A stretch of 64,000 nt of DNA from UBA966 sp046350355 (GTDB taxonomy: Bacteria > Planctomycetota > Phycisphaerae > Phycisphaerales > SM1A02). Within the stretch, counting starts at the first letter, position 1; each line of letters opens with the position of its first letter. The notes beneath the pieces were generated by a model. It ran no database searches. It was not told the origin of the DNA and saw nothing but the letters and a program-made list of their open reading frames with translations. The translations under genes were made by a program, and so were the position numbers. Of the stretch, positions 36,198 to 44,758 are shown in pieces. The DNA lies in assembly GCA_046350355.1 (NCBI GenBank), contig JAXMAN010000001.1, positions 1,116,001-1,180,000 on the forward strand, written 5' to 3'.

Positions 36198-36998
36198 ATG
36201 ACTTCGCTTCGCACCGCTCCCGTCATCGTCGCCGCCATCGCCGCCATCTCTGCATCAGCGCACGCCGAGCAGCTCGCGCGCTGGGACGCGTCGCTGGGCG
36301 GGCTTCCGCAGGACAGCCTCTGCTGGGAGTACGCGGCGACCGCGGGCGTGCCCGCCCCGGTGAACAACGGCGAGGCGGTCGTGCTTGGTCCCACCACGTC
36401 GGCGGCGACCGCGTCCTGGCGGCAGGCGCTCGTTCCCTTCGCCTTCACGGCGGGCGCCAGCGTCTCCGCGCGGGTCAAGGTCAACAGCTCCTCGTACTAC
36501 GCGGTGAATCCGTACCGTCGCAGCGGCTACTACCTGCGGCTCTCGGACAAGACCGGCCGATGGGCGCAGCTTGGCATCAGCGGCGACCGCCTGCTGCTGC
36601 ACACCAGCGACGCGAACTGGACCGACCAGACCTACCTCGTCAACACGACCGGCGCCTTCCACGAGTACACGCTGACCTTCAGCGGCACCACGGTGACGGC
36701 GGCGATCGACGGCGTCGTCGTGCTGACGGACACCTCGGGCACCGGCGACACGCCCAACCGCGTGATGATCGGCGACCTCAGCGGGCTCGCGGCCAGCTCG
36801 ACGGAGACCGCGTGGTTCGCCGTCGACGGCGTCTCCGACTGCCCCAAGGGCGACCTCGACTGCAGCGGGCAGGTCGACGGCGCCGATCTTGGCCTGCTCC
36901 TGAGCGCCTGGCAGTCGCACGCCTGCGCGGCCGACCTCAACTTCGACGGCAAGGTCGATGGGGCGGATCTCGGAATTCTTCTCGCCAACTGGGGCTGA
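36198..36998 (+). CDS. Secreted protein with dockerin-like tail (tandem copy 2)
   Basis: The 266-residue paralogue of the preceding gene has the same layout and length, 68 bp downstream. The N-terminal halves differ at scattered residues (QLARWDASLGGLPQDSLCWEY against QLARYDAALGGVPQDSLCWDY). The dockerin-like ends are nearly identical, including long runs of identical bases (about 36837-36970 against 35968-36100), so part of the pair may have been homogenised by gene conversion. The start is the ATG at 36198, before MTSLRTAPVIVAAIAAISASAHA. Possible roles are carbohydrate binding or a surface-layer component. Confidence 0.85.
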   Translation: MTSLRTAPVIVAAIAAISASAHAEQLARWDASLGGLPQDSLCWEYAATAGVPAPVNNGEAVVLGPTTSAATASWRQALVPFAFTAGASVSARVKVNSSSYYAVNPYRRSGYYLRLSDKTGRWAQLGISGDRLLLHTSDANWTDQTYLVNTTGAFHEYTLTFSGTTVTAAIDGVVVLTDTSGTGDTPNRVMIGDLSGLAASSTETAWFAVDGVSDCPKGDLDCSGQVDGADLGLLLSAWQSHACAADLNFDGKVDGADLGILLANWG

Positions 36999-37082
36999 GC
37001 CCCAGGCACCGCGCACCGTTCACGCGAACTGACCGCGCGCACTCGTCCGGCATTTCTCCCGGGAACTAGCATCCGCGGCATC

Positions 37083-39626
37083 ATGCGGATTCCAGTCCTT
37101 CCGGCCCTCACCGGCGCGCTGCTGCTGGCAGCCAGCGCCATTCCCGGCTGCACGTCGCACGGCGACGACCGGTACACCGCCGCGCCGACGCGCCCGGTGC
37201 AGACCACCGGCACGCCCGGCGCGCCCGACGCGACGACGACCATCCCCGGCAACCAGCTCCCGGCGCCGCCGCAGAAGTTCGGCGGGACGATCGCCGACAC
37301 GGCGAAGGACTCGAAGCCCTTCTGGCCCGCGAAGATCGTGCCGCCCGCCGGCGCGCCCAACGTGCTGCTCATCATGACCGACGACTCGGGCTTCGGCGTG
37401 CCGAGCACCTTCGGCGGCGTGATCCCGACGCCGGCGCTCGACCGCGTCGCGAAGAACGGCCTGCGCTACACCAACTTCCACTCGACCGCGCTCTGCTCGC
37501 CCACGCGCGCCGCGCTCATCACCGGCCGCAACCACCATGCGGTCGGCTTCGGCGTGATCTCGGAGCAGGCGACCGGCTACCCGGGCTACAACAGCATCAT
37601 CGCCAAGGACACGGTGACCGTCGGCCGCATCCTGCGCGAGAACGGCTACCACACCTCGTGGTTCGGCAAGAACCACAACACGCCCGCCTACAACGCGAGC
37701 CAGGCCGGCCCCTTCGACCAGTGGCCCGTGGGCATGGGCTTCGAGTACTTCTACGGCTTCATCGGCGGCGACACGAGCCAGTGGCAGCCGAACCTCTTCC
37801 AGAACACGACGCAGATCTATCCCTTCGAGGGCAAGCCCGGCTGGAACCTCACGACCGCGCAGGCGGACGAGGCGATCTCGTACATGCAGCGCATGTCGAC
37901 GCTGACGCCGGACCAGCCCTTCTTCGTCTACTACGTGCCCGGCGGCACGCACGCGCCGCACCATCCCACGCCCGAGTGGATCAAGAAGATCGGCGACATG
38001 CACCTCTTCGACCAGGGGTGGAACAAGCTGCGCGAGCAGATCTTCGCGAACCAGCAGCGCATGGGCATCGTCCCCGAGGGCACCGTCCTCACGCCCTGGC
38101 CCAAGGACCGACTGAAGGAGTGGGATCAGCTCTCCGCCGACGAGAAGAAGCTCTTCATCCGGCAGGCGGAGGTCTTCGCGGCGTACGTCGCCTACACCGA
38201 CAGTGAGATCGGCCGCGTCATCCAGGCGGTCGAGGACCTGGGCAAGCTCGACAACACGCTCATCATCTACATCAACGGCGACAACGGCACCAGCGCCGAG
38301 GGCACGCTCCTGGGCACGCCCAACGAGGTCGCGATGTTCAACGGCGTCGATGTCCCCGTCGCGGCGCAGCTCAAGTACTTCTACGACCTCTGGGGCAGCG
38401 ACCGCACCTACGCGCACATGGCGGTGGGCTGGGCGTGGGCCTTCGACACGCCGTTCAGCTGGACGAAGCAGATCGCCTCGCACCTGGGCGGCGTGCGCCA
38501 GGGCATGGCGATCTCCTGGCCCAAGGTGATCACCGACAAGGGCGGCCTGCGCCGCCAGTTCCACCATGTCATCGACGTGGTGCCGACGATCCTCGAGGCC
38601 TCCGGCATCCCCGCGCCGCAGGTCGTCGACGGCATCGCGCAGCGCCCGATGGACGGCGTCAGCATGGCCTACACCTTCGACGCCGGGAACGCGAAGACGC
38701 CCTCGCGCCACCGCACGCAGTACTTCGAGATGTTCGCCGACCGCGCGATCTACCACGACGGCTGGCTCGCCAGCACCAAGGTCATGCGCGCGCCGTGGGA
38801 CCACTTCGAGCCGCCGGTCAGCCCGATGGACTATCCCTGGGAGCTCTACGACCTGAACGCGGACTTCTCGCAGTCCACGGACATCGCCGCGAAGCACCCC
38901 GAGAAGCTCAAGGAGCTGCAGGCGCTCTTCATGGAGGAGGCGCGCCGCCACCAGGTGCTTCCGCTGGACAACTCGCTCGTCACGCGCCTGCTCACGCCGC
39001 GCCCGAGCACCGTCGCGGGCCGCGACCACTTCGAGTGGACGCGGCCGATGGCCGGCACGCCCAACGGCGACGCGCCGCCGGTGCTGAACACCTCGTACAC
39101 CTTCCGCGCGGAGATCGAGGTTCCCGCGGGCGGGGCCGAGGGCATGCTGATCACGCAGGGCGGCCGCTTCGGCGGCTACGGCTTCTACCTGCTCAAGGGC
39201 AAGCCGGTCTTCTGCTGGAACCTCGTCGACCTCGAGCGCGTGAAGTGGCAGGGCGCCGACGCGCTCGCGCCGGGCAAGCACACCGTGGAGTTCGACTTCA
39301 AGTACGACGGGCTCGGCATGGCCACGCTCGCGTACGGCTCGATCTCGGGCATCGGCCGCGGCGGCATGGGCACGCTGTCGGTGGACGGCAAGGTGGTCGC
39401 CTCGCACCGCATGGAGCGGTCGATCCCCTTCATCCTGCAGTGGGACGAGAACCTGGACATCGGCTCCGACACGCTCACGCCCGTGGACGACGCGGACTAC
39501 CGGACGCCCTTCGCGTTCACCGGCACGCTGCAGCGGGTGAGCCTGGAAATCCGGCGGCCCACGCTCACGCCGGCGGACATCCAGCAGCTCGAGGCCGCCG
39601 CGAAGGCCAAGAAGGTGGCCGACTGA
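37083..39626 (+). CDS. Arylsulfatase-type sulfatase, lipoprotein
   Basis: The 847-residue type I sulfatase. The C138-S-P-T-R142 motif is the site where an anaerobic or formylglycine-generating enzyme converts Cys to formylglycine. Metal-site Asp pairs are in LIMTDDSGFG (near residue 100) and in the later NGDNGTSAEG (near residue 400). A lipobox-like SAIPGC (Cys23) suggests a lipoprotein anchored in a membrane. A Pro/Thr-rich linker occupies residues 30-65. The C-terminal 250 residues form an extra beta-rich domain, larger than in minimal sulfatases. No formylglycine-generating enzyme is in the window. The substrate is probably a sulfated glycan, but only by analogy with planctomycete sulfatases. 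Confidence 0.92.
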   Translation: MRIPVLPALTGALLLAASAIPGCTSHGDDRYTAAPTRPVQTTGTPGAPDATTTIPGNQLPAPPQKFGGTIADTAKDSKPFWPAKIVPPAGAPNVLLIMTDDSGFGVPSTFGGVIPTPALDRVAKNGLRYTNFHSTALCSPTRAALITGRNHHAVGFGVISEQATGYPGYNSIIAKDTVTVGRILRENGYHTSWFGKNHNTPAYNASQAGPFDQWPVGMGFEYFYGFIGGDTSQWQPNLFQNTTQIYPFEGKPGWNLTTAQADEAISYMQRMSTLTPDQPFFVYYVPGGTHAPHHPTPEWIKKIGDMHLFDQGWNKLREQIFANQQRMGIVPEGTVLTPWPKDRLKEWDQLSADEKKLFIRQAEVFAAYVAYTDSEIGRVIQAVEDLGKLDNTLIIYINGDNGTSAEGTLLGTPNEVAMFNGVDVPVAAQLKYFYDLWGSDRTYAHMAVGWAWAFDTPFSWTKQIASHLGGVRQGMAISWPKVITDKGGLRRQFHHVIDVVPTILEASGIPAPQVVDGIAQRPMDGVSMAYTFDAGNAKTPSRHRTQYFEMFADRAIYHDGWLASTKVMRAPWDHFEPPVSPMDYPWELYDLNADFSQSTDIAAKHPEKLKELQALFMEEARRHQVLPLDNSLVTRLLTPRPSTVAGRDHFEWTRPMAGTPNGDAPPVLNTSYTFRAEIEVPAGGAEGMLITQGGRFGGYGFYLLKGKPVFCWNLVDLERVKWQGADALAPGKHTVEFDFKYDGLGMATLAYGSISGIGRGGMGTLSVDGKVVASHRMERSIPFILQWDENLDIGSDTLTPVDDADYRTPFAFTGTLQRVSLEIRRPTLTPADIQQLEAAAKAKKVAD

Positions 39627-39680
39627 GGCCCGCGGGACGGCGGTGAATCCAGCGGTGGGTGGCGCGGCGAAGTCGTGCGC

Positions 39681-40481
39681 ATGTCCAACACCACCTGGAT
39701 GATCGCCGCCGGCTGCGCCGTGCTCGCCGCCGGGCTGGCGCAGGCCAACCGCGACGCCCGTTCCGCGCCCGAGGCCCCGCCCGCGGCGCCGGGGGCGTCG
39801 GAGGCACCCGCCGCCCCCGCGACGCCCGCCGCGACCGTCCCCGCCGCTGGCGCCAGCGTCCGCCTGCGCGGCGACGCCGCCGTGACCGTCAGCCTGGACG
39901 AGCGCGGCATGGCCGGCATCCCCGGCACCGTCTACCGCCTCAGCGCGCCGCTGCCCGACGGCTACCCGATGCCGACGCCCGCGGGCATGCTCGAGCTCAA
40001 GTCCTACCCGAGCGTGCGCCGCGCCGAGATCGACGCCGGCGGCGCCGCGCGCGTGGCGATGAACGTCTCCTTCTTCCCGCTGCTCTCGCACATCAAGTCG
40101 CGCGACATCCCGATGACCACGCCGGTCGAGGTCGATGTCGTCGCCGACGGCGCGGGCGCCTCGGACGCGACCGCGCGCATGGCCGCGCAGCGCTGGAAGA
40201 TCAGCTTCCTCTACCGCACCGCGTCGCTGGGTCCCGCGGGCGGCGACGGCCGCATCCGCGTCGTCGACACCGAGCCGGTGACGGTCGTCTCGCTGGGCAT
40301 CGCCGGCTGGTACTCCGAGCGCGTCGGCACGGAGGCGCTCGCGGAGATCGACCGCTGGCTCGCCGAGCATCCCGAGTGGGAGGCCGTCGGCCAGCCGCGC
40401 AGCCTGAACTACTCCGGCCCGGGCGACGAGCCCTGGCTCGAGGTTCAGCGTCCGGTGCGTCCGCGCGCGTCGGGCCGCTGA
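39681..40481 (+). CDS. Secreted SOUL/HEBP-family haem-binding-like protein
   Basis: The 266-residue protein has a signal or anchor segment (MSNTTWMIAAGCAVLAAGLAQA), then a long Ala/Pro-rich linker (about 28-70). The SOUL-like domain follows, with FFPLLSHIKSRDIPMTTPVEVDV (near residue 135), the hallmark I-x-MTxPV, and a second half including IRVVDTEPVTVVSLGIAGWYSE. SOUL proteins bind haem or other tetrapyrroles; here the ligand is unproven. The start ATG at 39681 is preferred over the GTG at 39675. It follows the sulfatase by 54 bp, and its 3' end overlaps the convergent helicase gene by 37 bp. Confidence 0.72.
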   Translation: MSNTTWMIAAGCAVLAAGLAQANRDARSAPEAPPAAPGASEAPAAPATPAATVPAAGASVRLRGDAAVTVSLDERGMAGIPGTVYRLSAPLPDGYPMPTPAGMLELKSYPSVRRAEIDAGGAARVAMNVSFFPLLSHIKSRDIPMTTPVEVDVVADGAGASDATARMAAQRWKISFLYRTASLGPAGGDGRIRVVDTEPVTVVSLGIAGWYSERVGTEALAEIDRWLAEHPEWEAVGQPRSLNYSGPGDEPWLEVQRPVRPRASGR

Positions 40482-42232
40482 CCGTTGTCGCGGTGCACGC
40501 GCACCGTGCGTCCGCGCAGCGTCGCCGAGCGCAGCGCGCGGATGACGTGTTCGACGTCCGACTCCGGCAGCTCCACGATCGAGAAGGACTCGGCGATCTC
40601 GATGTCGCCGATGCCGCGCGGGTTGATCTGCGCCTCGTTGGCGATCGCGCCGACGAGGTCCGCGGGCCGGATCCCCATGCGCGTGCCCGCCGAGATGAAG
40701 ATGCGCACCATGTCGCGCGCGTCGTAGCCGTCGGGGCCGCGCGCGTCGCGGCGCGGGGCGCGCTCCTCGCGGCGCGGGGCGCGCTCCTCGCGGCGCGGGG
40801 CGCGCTCCTCGCGCGCGGGCGGCGCCTTCGCCGGGACCTTGCCCGCCGCCTTGCCCGCCGCCTTTCCCGGCGCCTTCGCCGGCGCGTCGCCGCCGGGAAT
40901 GTCCAGATGGTCCTCCTTCGCGGCGTCGCCCGCGGTCGCCTCGTGCGCCATGCGCACCGCGGCCGAGGCGATCTGCATCAGGTCGAACTCCGCGGCGAGC
41001 GTCTCCACCACGACGCGGTACTCCTCGGACTCCCCCGAGAGCAGCAGCTCGCGCAGCGCCCCCTTGGTGAGGTCCAGCCGCCGCGCGCGCACGTCCAGCG
41101 GCGTGGGCACGCGCGCGGTGCCGATCTTCTGGCGCGTGATCCACTCGATGTTGCGCAGCAGGCGGTACTCGCGCGGCTCGGCGAAGGTGATCGCGACGCC
41201 CTCGCGTCCGGCGCGCCCGGTTCGGCCGATGCGGTGCACGTACGCCTCCGGCGACGACGGCACGTCGAAGTTCACCACGTGCGTGAGGTGGTCGATGTCG
41301 ATGCCGCGCGCCGCGACGTCGGTCGCCACCAGCAGGTCGACCTGCGCCGCGCGCGCCTTGCGCATCACGCGGTCGCGCTCCACCTGCGACATGCCGCCGT
41401 GGAGCGACTCGACGCGGTAGCCGCGCCCCTCGAGCCGGTCGGCGAGCTCGTCCACCTCCAGCCGCGTGCGGCAGAAGATGAGCGCGAGCGTCGGCGATTC
41501 CAGGTCCAGCACGCGCCCGAGCGCGGCGATCTTGTGTGCGCGCGCGACCATGTACGCGGTCTGGCGCACCTTGGGGATCGAGCCCTTGGTCGCGCCGTCG
41601 CGCGGGATGAGCACGCGCGCGGGGTCCTTCAGGTGGCGCTCGGCGATCGACGCGATGCGCGGCGGCAGCGTCGCGCTGAAGAGCGCGGTCTGCCGCTCCG
41701 GCGGCGCGGCCTCGAGGATGAGCTCGAGGTCCTCGGCGAAGCCCATGTCGAGCATCTCGTCCGCCTCGTCCAGCGCGACGGTGCGAAGCTGCGAGAAGTC
41801 GAGGGTCCCGCGGCGCAGGTGGTCCAGCGCGCGCCCGGGCGTGGCGACCACGACATGCGCGCCGCGCTTGAGCGCGATGATCTGGCGATGGAAGTCCTGT
41901 CCGCCGTAGATGGGCACCACCGACGTTCCCAGCCGGCGCCCGTAGGTGTGGAAGGCCTCGGAGACCTGCACGGCCAGCTCGCGCGTGGGCACCAGCACCA
42001 GCGCCTGCGGCTTGAGCGGCTGCGCCTTGGCGTCTCCGATGCGCTGCAGGATGGGGAGCGCGAAGGCGGCGGTCTTGCCCGTGCCCGTCGCGGCCTGGCC
42101 CAGCAGGTCGCGCCCCTCCAGCAGCGGGGGGATCGCGGCCTTCTGGATGGGGGTGGGCTCCTCGTAGCCGAGCCCCGCGAGCTCCTCCAGCATGACCGGG
42201 CCGAGTCCGAGCGCCTCGAAGGTGTCCTTCAT
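40445..42232 (-). CDS. DEAD-box RNA helicase with DbpA-type C-terminal RNA-binding domain
   Basis: The 595-residue ATP-dependent RNA helicase, of the CsdA/DeaD-DbpA class. Core motifs: Q motif (GYEEPTPIQ), I (ATGTGKT, 48-54), Ia (PTRELA), II (DEAD), III (SAT), IV/V (VATDVAARGID) and VI (HRIGRTGRAG). After residue 380 come a helical region and a low-complexity linker with Ala/Gly/Lys repeats and a threefold REERAPR repeat. The C-terminal beta-rich domain (about 530-595, MVRIFISAGTRMGIRPADLVGAI) resembles DbpA RNA-binding domains. Likely roles are ribosome assembly or cold-shock RNA remodelling. The start MKDTFEALGLGP is at 42232. Confidence 0.94.
   Translation of the reverse strand: MKDTFEALGLGPVMLEELAGLGYEEPTPIQKAAIPPLLEGRDLLGQAATGTGKTAAFALPILQRIGDAKAQPLKPQALVLVPTRELAVQVSEAFHTYGRRLGTSVVPIYGGQDFHRQIIALKRGAHVVVATPGRALDHLRRGTLDFSQLRTVALDEADEMLDMGFAEDLELILEAAPPERQTALFSATLPPRIASIAERHLKDPARVLIPRDGATKGSIPKVRQTAYMVARAHKIAALGRVLDLESPTLALIFCRTRLEVDELADRLEGRGYRVESLHGGMSQVERDRVMRKARAAQVDLLVATDVAARGIDIDHLTHVVNFDVPSSPEAYVHRIGRTGRAGREGVAITFAEPREYRLLRNIEWITRQKIGTARVPTPLDVRARRLDLTKGALRELLLSGESEEYRVVVETLAAEFDLMQIASAAVRMAHEATAGDAAKEDHLDIPGGDAPAKAPGKAAGKAAGKVPAKAPPAREERAPRREERAPRREERAPRRDARGPDGYDARDMVRIFISAGTRMGIRPADLVGAIANEAQINPRGIGDIEIAESFSIVELPESDVEHVIRALRSATLRGRTVRVHRDNGQRPDARGRTGR
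40751..40813 (-). repeat. Three exact tandem 21-bp repeats inside the helicase gene
   Basis: The unit GCGCGGGGCGCGCTCCTCGC plus one base repeats three times without a break (40751-40771, 40772-40792, 40793-40813), giving threefold REERAPR in the basic linker. The copies are identical, so the number may vary between strains. Confidence 0.88.
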
Positions 42233-42364
42233 CGTCGCAGGGTACCGCCTGCGCGGCTTGGGCCGCCGGGGCCGTGACCGATACGATGCGCGCATCAGGT
42301 GGGGTGTGCCGCCTCGGATCCGCGGTTTGCCGTTTGCGCCCTCGCGGCGCGGAAGGAGACACTC

Positions 42365-42910
42365 GTGGAAACGAAGTACCGGTTCAGGAACGGCGATGCG
42401 ATCTCCGCATGGCTGACGGCGTCGGGACTGCGCGAGGCCGTGAAATCGAAGCAGCTTCGGCCCGACTCGCAGATCCAGAAGGCCGGGCGCGAGGACTGGG
42501 TGCTCGCGAGCACCGTCCCCGACCTCTTCCCGCCGGAGCCGCCGCCCGCGCCCGAGGCGCCGAAGGAGGAGGAGCCCGCACGCGCCGATGCCCGCGCGGG
42601 CGTGGGTGCGCGCCCCGCCGAGACGATCCACCACCTGCTGCACCGCTCGCTGCGCTCGACGCTGCAGCTGCGCGCCCCCGACCGCGCGCAGCCCGTGGAG
42701 GCGACGCTCATCGGACTGAGCGCCGACTGCATCATCGCCGAGCTTCCCGACCACACGGCGATCCTCTACCTGCCGCTGGCGCGCATCCGCTCCGTCGCGA
42801 TCTCCGCGCGATTCCCGGCGCAGGGACCGCCGCGGCGCGGCGAGACGCTGCTCGTTGACATCGACTGGATCCCCGAGACCGCCGAGTCGCTCGCCGCTGC
42901 GCCCGCGTGA
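42365..42910 (+). CDS. Protein with GYF_2-like N-terminal domain, unknown function
   Basis: The 181-residue protein. The N-terminal 55 residues (KYRFRNGDAISAWLTASGLREAV ... QIQKAGREDWVLASTVPDLF) resemble the GYF_2/DUF4339 domain, whose pattern ends in W-x-x-A-x-x-V-P-x-L. A Pro/Glu/Ala-rich linker follows (60-90). The C-terminal part (95-170) is a beta-rich stretch with STLQLRAPDRAQPVEATLIGLS. The start is GTG at 42365, because GGAAGGAG (42351-42358) is ideally spaced and the in-frame ATG at 42299 lacks any ribosome site. It is divergent from the helicase. The domain usually mediates protein-protein contacts. Confidence 0.72.
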   Translation: METKYRFRNGDAISAWLTASGLREAVKSKQLRPDSQIQKAGREDWVLASTVPDLFPPEPPPAPEAPKEEEPARADARAGVGARPAETIHHLLHRSLRSTLQLRAPDRAQPVEATLIGLSADCIIAELPDHTAILYLPLARIRSVAISARFPAQGPPRRGETLLVDIDWIPETAESLAAAPA

Positions 42911-42919
42911 GGTGGGGCG

Positions 42920-43747
42920 CTACGGACGCGCGAGCGGCTCGACCCAGAAGGCGTCGTTGACCTGCGCGCGCACGAACTCGTAGGTGACCTCGTCGAAGCG
43001 CGCGAGGGCGGAGTCCTCCGTCAGGAAGACGCCTCCGCCCGCGGCGGCGGCATCGTCGCGGTAGCCCACCAGCAGCCGGCTGTGCGCGGAGCCCGCGGCG
43101 ACCGGCGAGCCCGAGGCGAGCACGCGCTTGATCTCCAGGAACTGCTCGGGATCCACGCCCTGCTTGCCGGCGGCCCAGGGGACGATCCAGCGCACGGCGA
43201 TCTCGCGCTGCGATTGCGCCAGCACGTCGAGCGCCTCCTCGCGCGCCTGCGGCGAGGGCGCGCGCGCGGCGTCGTACGGGATCGCGTAGGGCATCGCGGC
43301 CTCGGCGCAGAGGCCGTCGCGCTGGAATCCCGCGAGCGCGTTGTGGAAGAAGTTGCCGTCGCTGGGGCGACCCGCGGCGCGGCCGGCGGCCCAGTTCAGG
43401 TACTCGGGGCTGAGGCGCCGCGCGTGGCCGCTGGCCTTGGCGAGCGCGAACTCGATCGCCGCGCAGGTCGTGAAGATCGAGCAGGTGCCGCGCGGCCCCT
43501 GCGCGCGCGGGCCCAGGCCCAGGCGCTGCAGCGTCGGACGCAGGTCGACGCTGGCGGGGAGCGCGGCAGGCGCGGGAGCGGGAGCGGGCGTCGTCGACGC
43601 CGCGGTGGTCGCGGTCGCCGCAGCGGGGGAGTTCGCCGGCGCATCGACCGCCCGCTGCGGGGCCGCCGCCGGCTTCGCGGGCTCGCACCCGATCGCCGCC
43701 ATCGCCGCCATCGCCACCATTCCGGTCGTGATGCATCGCGTGCGCAT
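42920..43747 (-). CDS. Papain-like (C1-type) cysteine peptidase lipoprotein
   Basis: The 275-residue protein has a lipobox (AIGC, Cys21), a Pro/Ala-rich linker (25-65), then a papain-like core. Visible are the oxyanion-hole Q83 and catalytic C89 in QGPRGTCSIFTTCAAIEF, the general-base H222 in AHSRLLVGYRDD, and FLTEDSA where the family normally has N-S-W. The third catalytic residue therefore appears to be Asp245 or is missing. The core is short, so it may be an atypical or inactive member. It is convergent with the GYF-like gene and divergent from the ABC ATPase. Substrate unknown. Confidence 0.78.
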   Translation of the reverse strand: MRTRCITTGMVAMAAMAAIGCEPAKPAAAPQRAVDAPANSPAAATATTAASTTPAPAPAPAALPASVDLRPTLQRLGLGPRAQGPRGTCSIFTTCAAIEFALAKASGHARRLSPEYLNWAAGRAAGRPSDGNFFHNALAGFQRDGLCAEAAMPYAIPYDAARAPSPQAREEALDVLAQSQREIAVRWIVPWAAGKQGVDPEQFLEIKRVLASGSPVAAGSAHSRLLVGYRDDAAAAGGGVFLTEDSALARFDEVTYEFVRAQVNDAFWVEPLARP

Positions 43748-43818
43748 GCACCCCTTCTACGCCCCGGCGCCGCGCGCGCTGCAGCCGGGGCGCCCCGGCC
43801 GCGGGGTACGCTCGTCCC

Positions 43819-44682
43819 ATGCCCGATGCGCCCGCCGAAGTCGTCATCCAGGATCTCTCGAAGTCCTTCGACGGCAAGGTGGTGCTCTCGCACATCAACC
43901 TCACGATCCCGCGCGGCGAGATGGTGGCGATCGTCGGCGGCTCCGGCTGCGGCAAGACGGTGCTCCTCAAGCACATCACCGGCCATTTCCGCCCCGACAC
44001 CGGACGCGCGCTCGTCGCCGACCACGAGGTCGACCCCGGCCCCGACGGCGCCGCGCCGCTGCGCGACATCGCGACGCTCGACGACCTCGCGCTCGACGCG
44101 ATCCGCGTGCACTGGGCGATCGTCTTCCAGCGCAACGCGCTCGTCACGGGTACCGTCTACGAGAACCTCGCGATGCTCCCGCGCGAGGTCAAGCAGATGA
44201 CCGACGCGCAGATCCGCCCGATCGCGCGCAAGGCGCTGCAGGACGTCGGCCTCGATCCCGACGAGGTGATGCAGCGCGACCGCGAGGACCTCTCCGGCGG
44301 CATGGCCAAGCGCGTCGCCGTCGCGCGCGCGCTCGTCATGGATCCCGTGCTCGTGATGTACGACGAGCCCACCGCGGGCCTGGACCCCGAGATGTGCGTG
44401 CAGATCCACGAGCTCATCCGCAAGACGCACGCCGCGCAGCCCGCGCTCGCGGCGACGCGCCGCGGCGTGGTGCGCACGAGCATCGTCGTCACCCACGACA
44501 CCGAGCTGCTGCGGCGCCTGCGGCCGCGCATCGTCATGCTGCACGGCGGGGGCGTCCTCTTCGACGGCGACTTCGAGCAGTTCGTCGCCAGCCGGGACCC
44601 GCATATCCGGCCCTACCTGGAGCAGATGGCGTTCCTGCACACGATCGACCACGATCGCCCCGGATCGCGCGCCCCCGGCTGA
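43819..44682 (+). CDS. ABC transporter ATPase of the MlaF type
   Basis: The 287-residue ATP-binding subunit. Walker A G40-GSGCGKT47, Q-loop VFQRNAL, signature LSGGMAKRVAVARAL near residue 158, Walker B LVMYDEPTAGLD, and H-loop VVTHD are all present. The order and the AIVFQRNALVTGTVYENLAML segment match the MlaF/Ttg2A branch that powers retrograde or anterograde lipid transport between membranes. No MlaE permease, MlaD or MlaC partner is next to it, so its membrane partners are encoded elsewhere. An unusual Gln/Pro/Arg-rich insertion (AAQPALAATRRG) precedes the H-loop strand. The start is the ATG at 43819. Confidence 0.88.
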   Translation: MPDAPAEVVIQDLSKSFDGKVVLSHINLTIPRGEMVAIVGGSGCGKTVLLKHITGHFRPDTGRALVADHEVDPGPDGAAPLRDIATLDDLALDAIRVHWAIVFQRNALVTGTVYENLAMLPREVKQMTDAQIRPIARKALQDVGLDPDEVMQRDREDLSGGMAKRVAVARALVMDPVLVMYDEPTAGLDPEMCVQIHELIRKTHAAQPALAATRRGVVRTSIVVTHDTELLRRLRPRIVMLHGGGVLFDGDFEQFVASRDPHIRPYLEQMAFLHTIDHDRPGSRAPG

Positions 44683-44758
44683 CGGATCCGGCGCCGCGCC
44701 TCCGTTGAACCATCGGGGCGCAGCGTGCGCCCGAACGACTCGCCCCGAAGGAGCCATC

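Noticed and set aside
39905..39935. MPGMP-like peptide near 39910 as another palindrome copy
   Set aside because: The bases (GGCATGGCCGGCATCCCCGG) lack the AT-rich arm core, and the strand reading it is antisense to the SOUL gene.
37020..42362. A 1780-residue open frame on the minus strand
   Set aside because: It runs opposite the sulfatase and in another frame of the helicase; it has no motifs and is a by-product of high GC.
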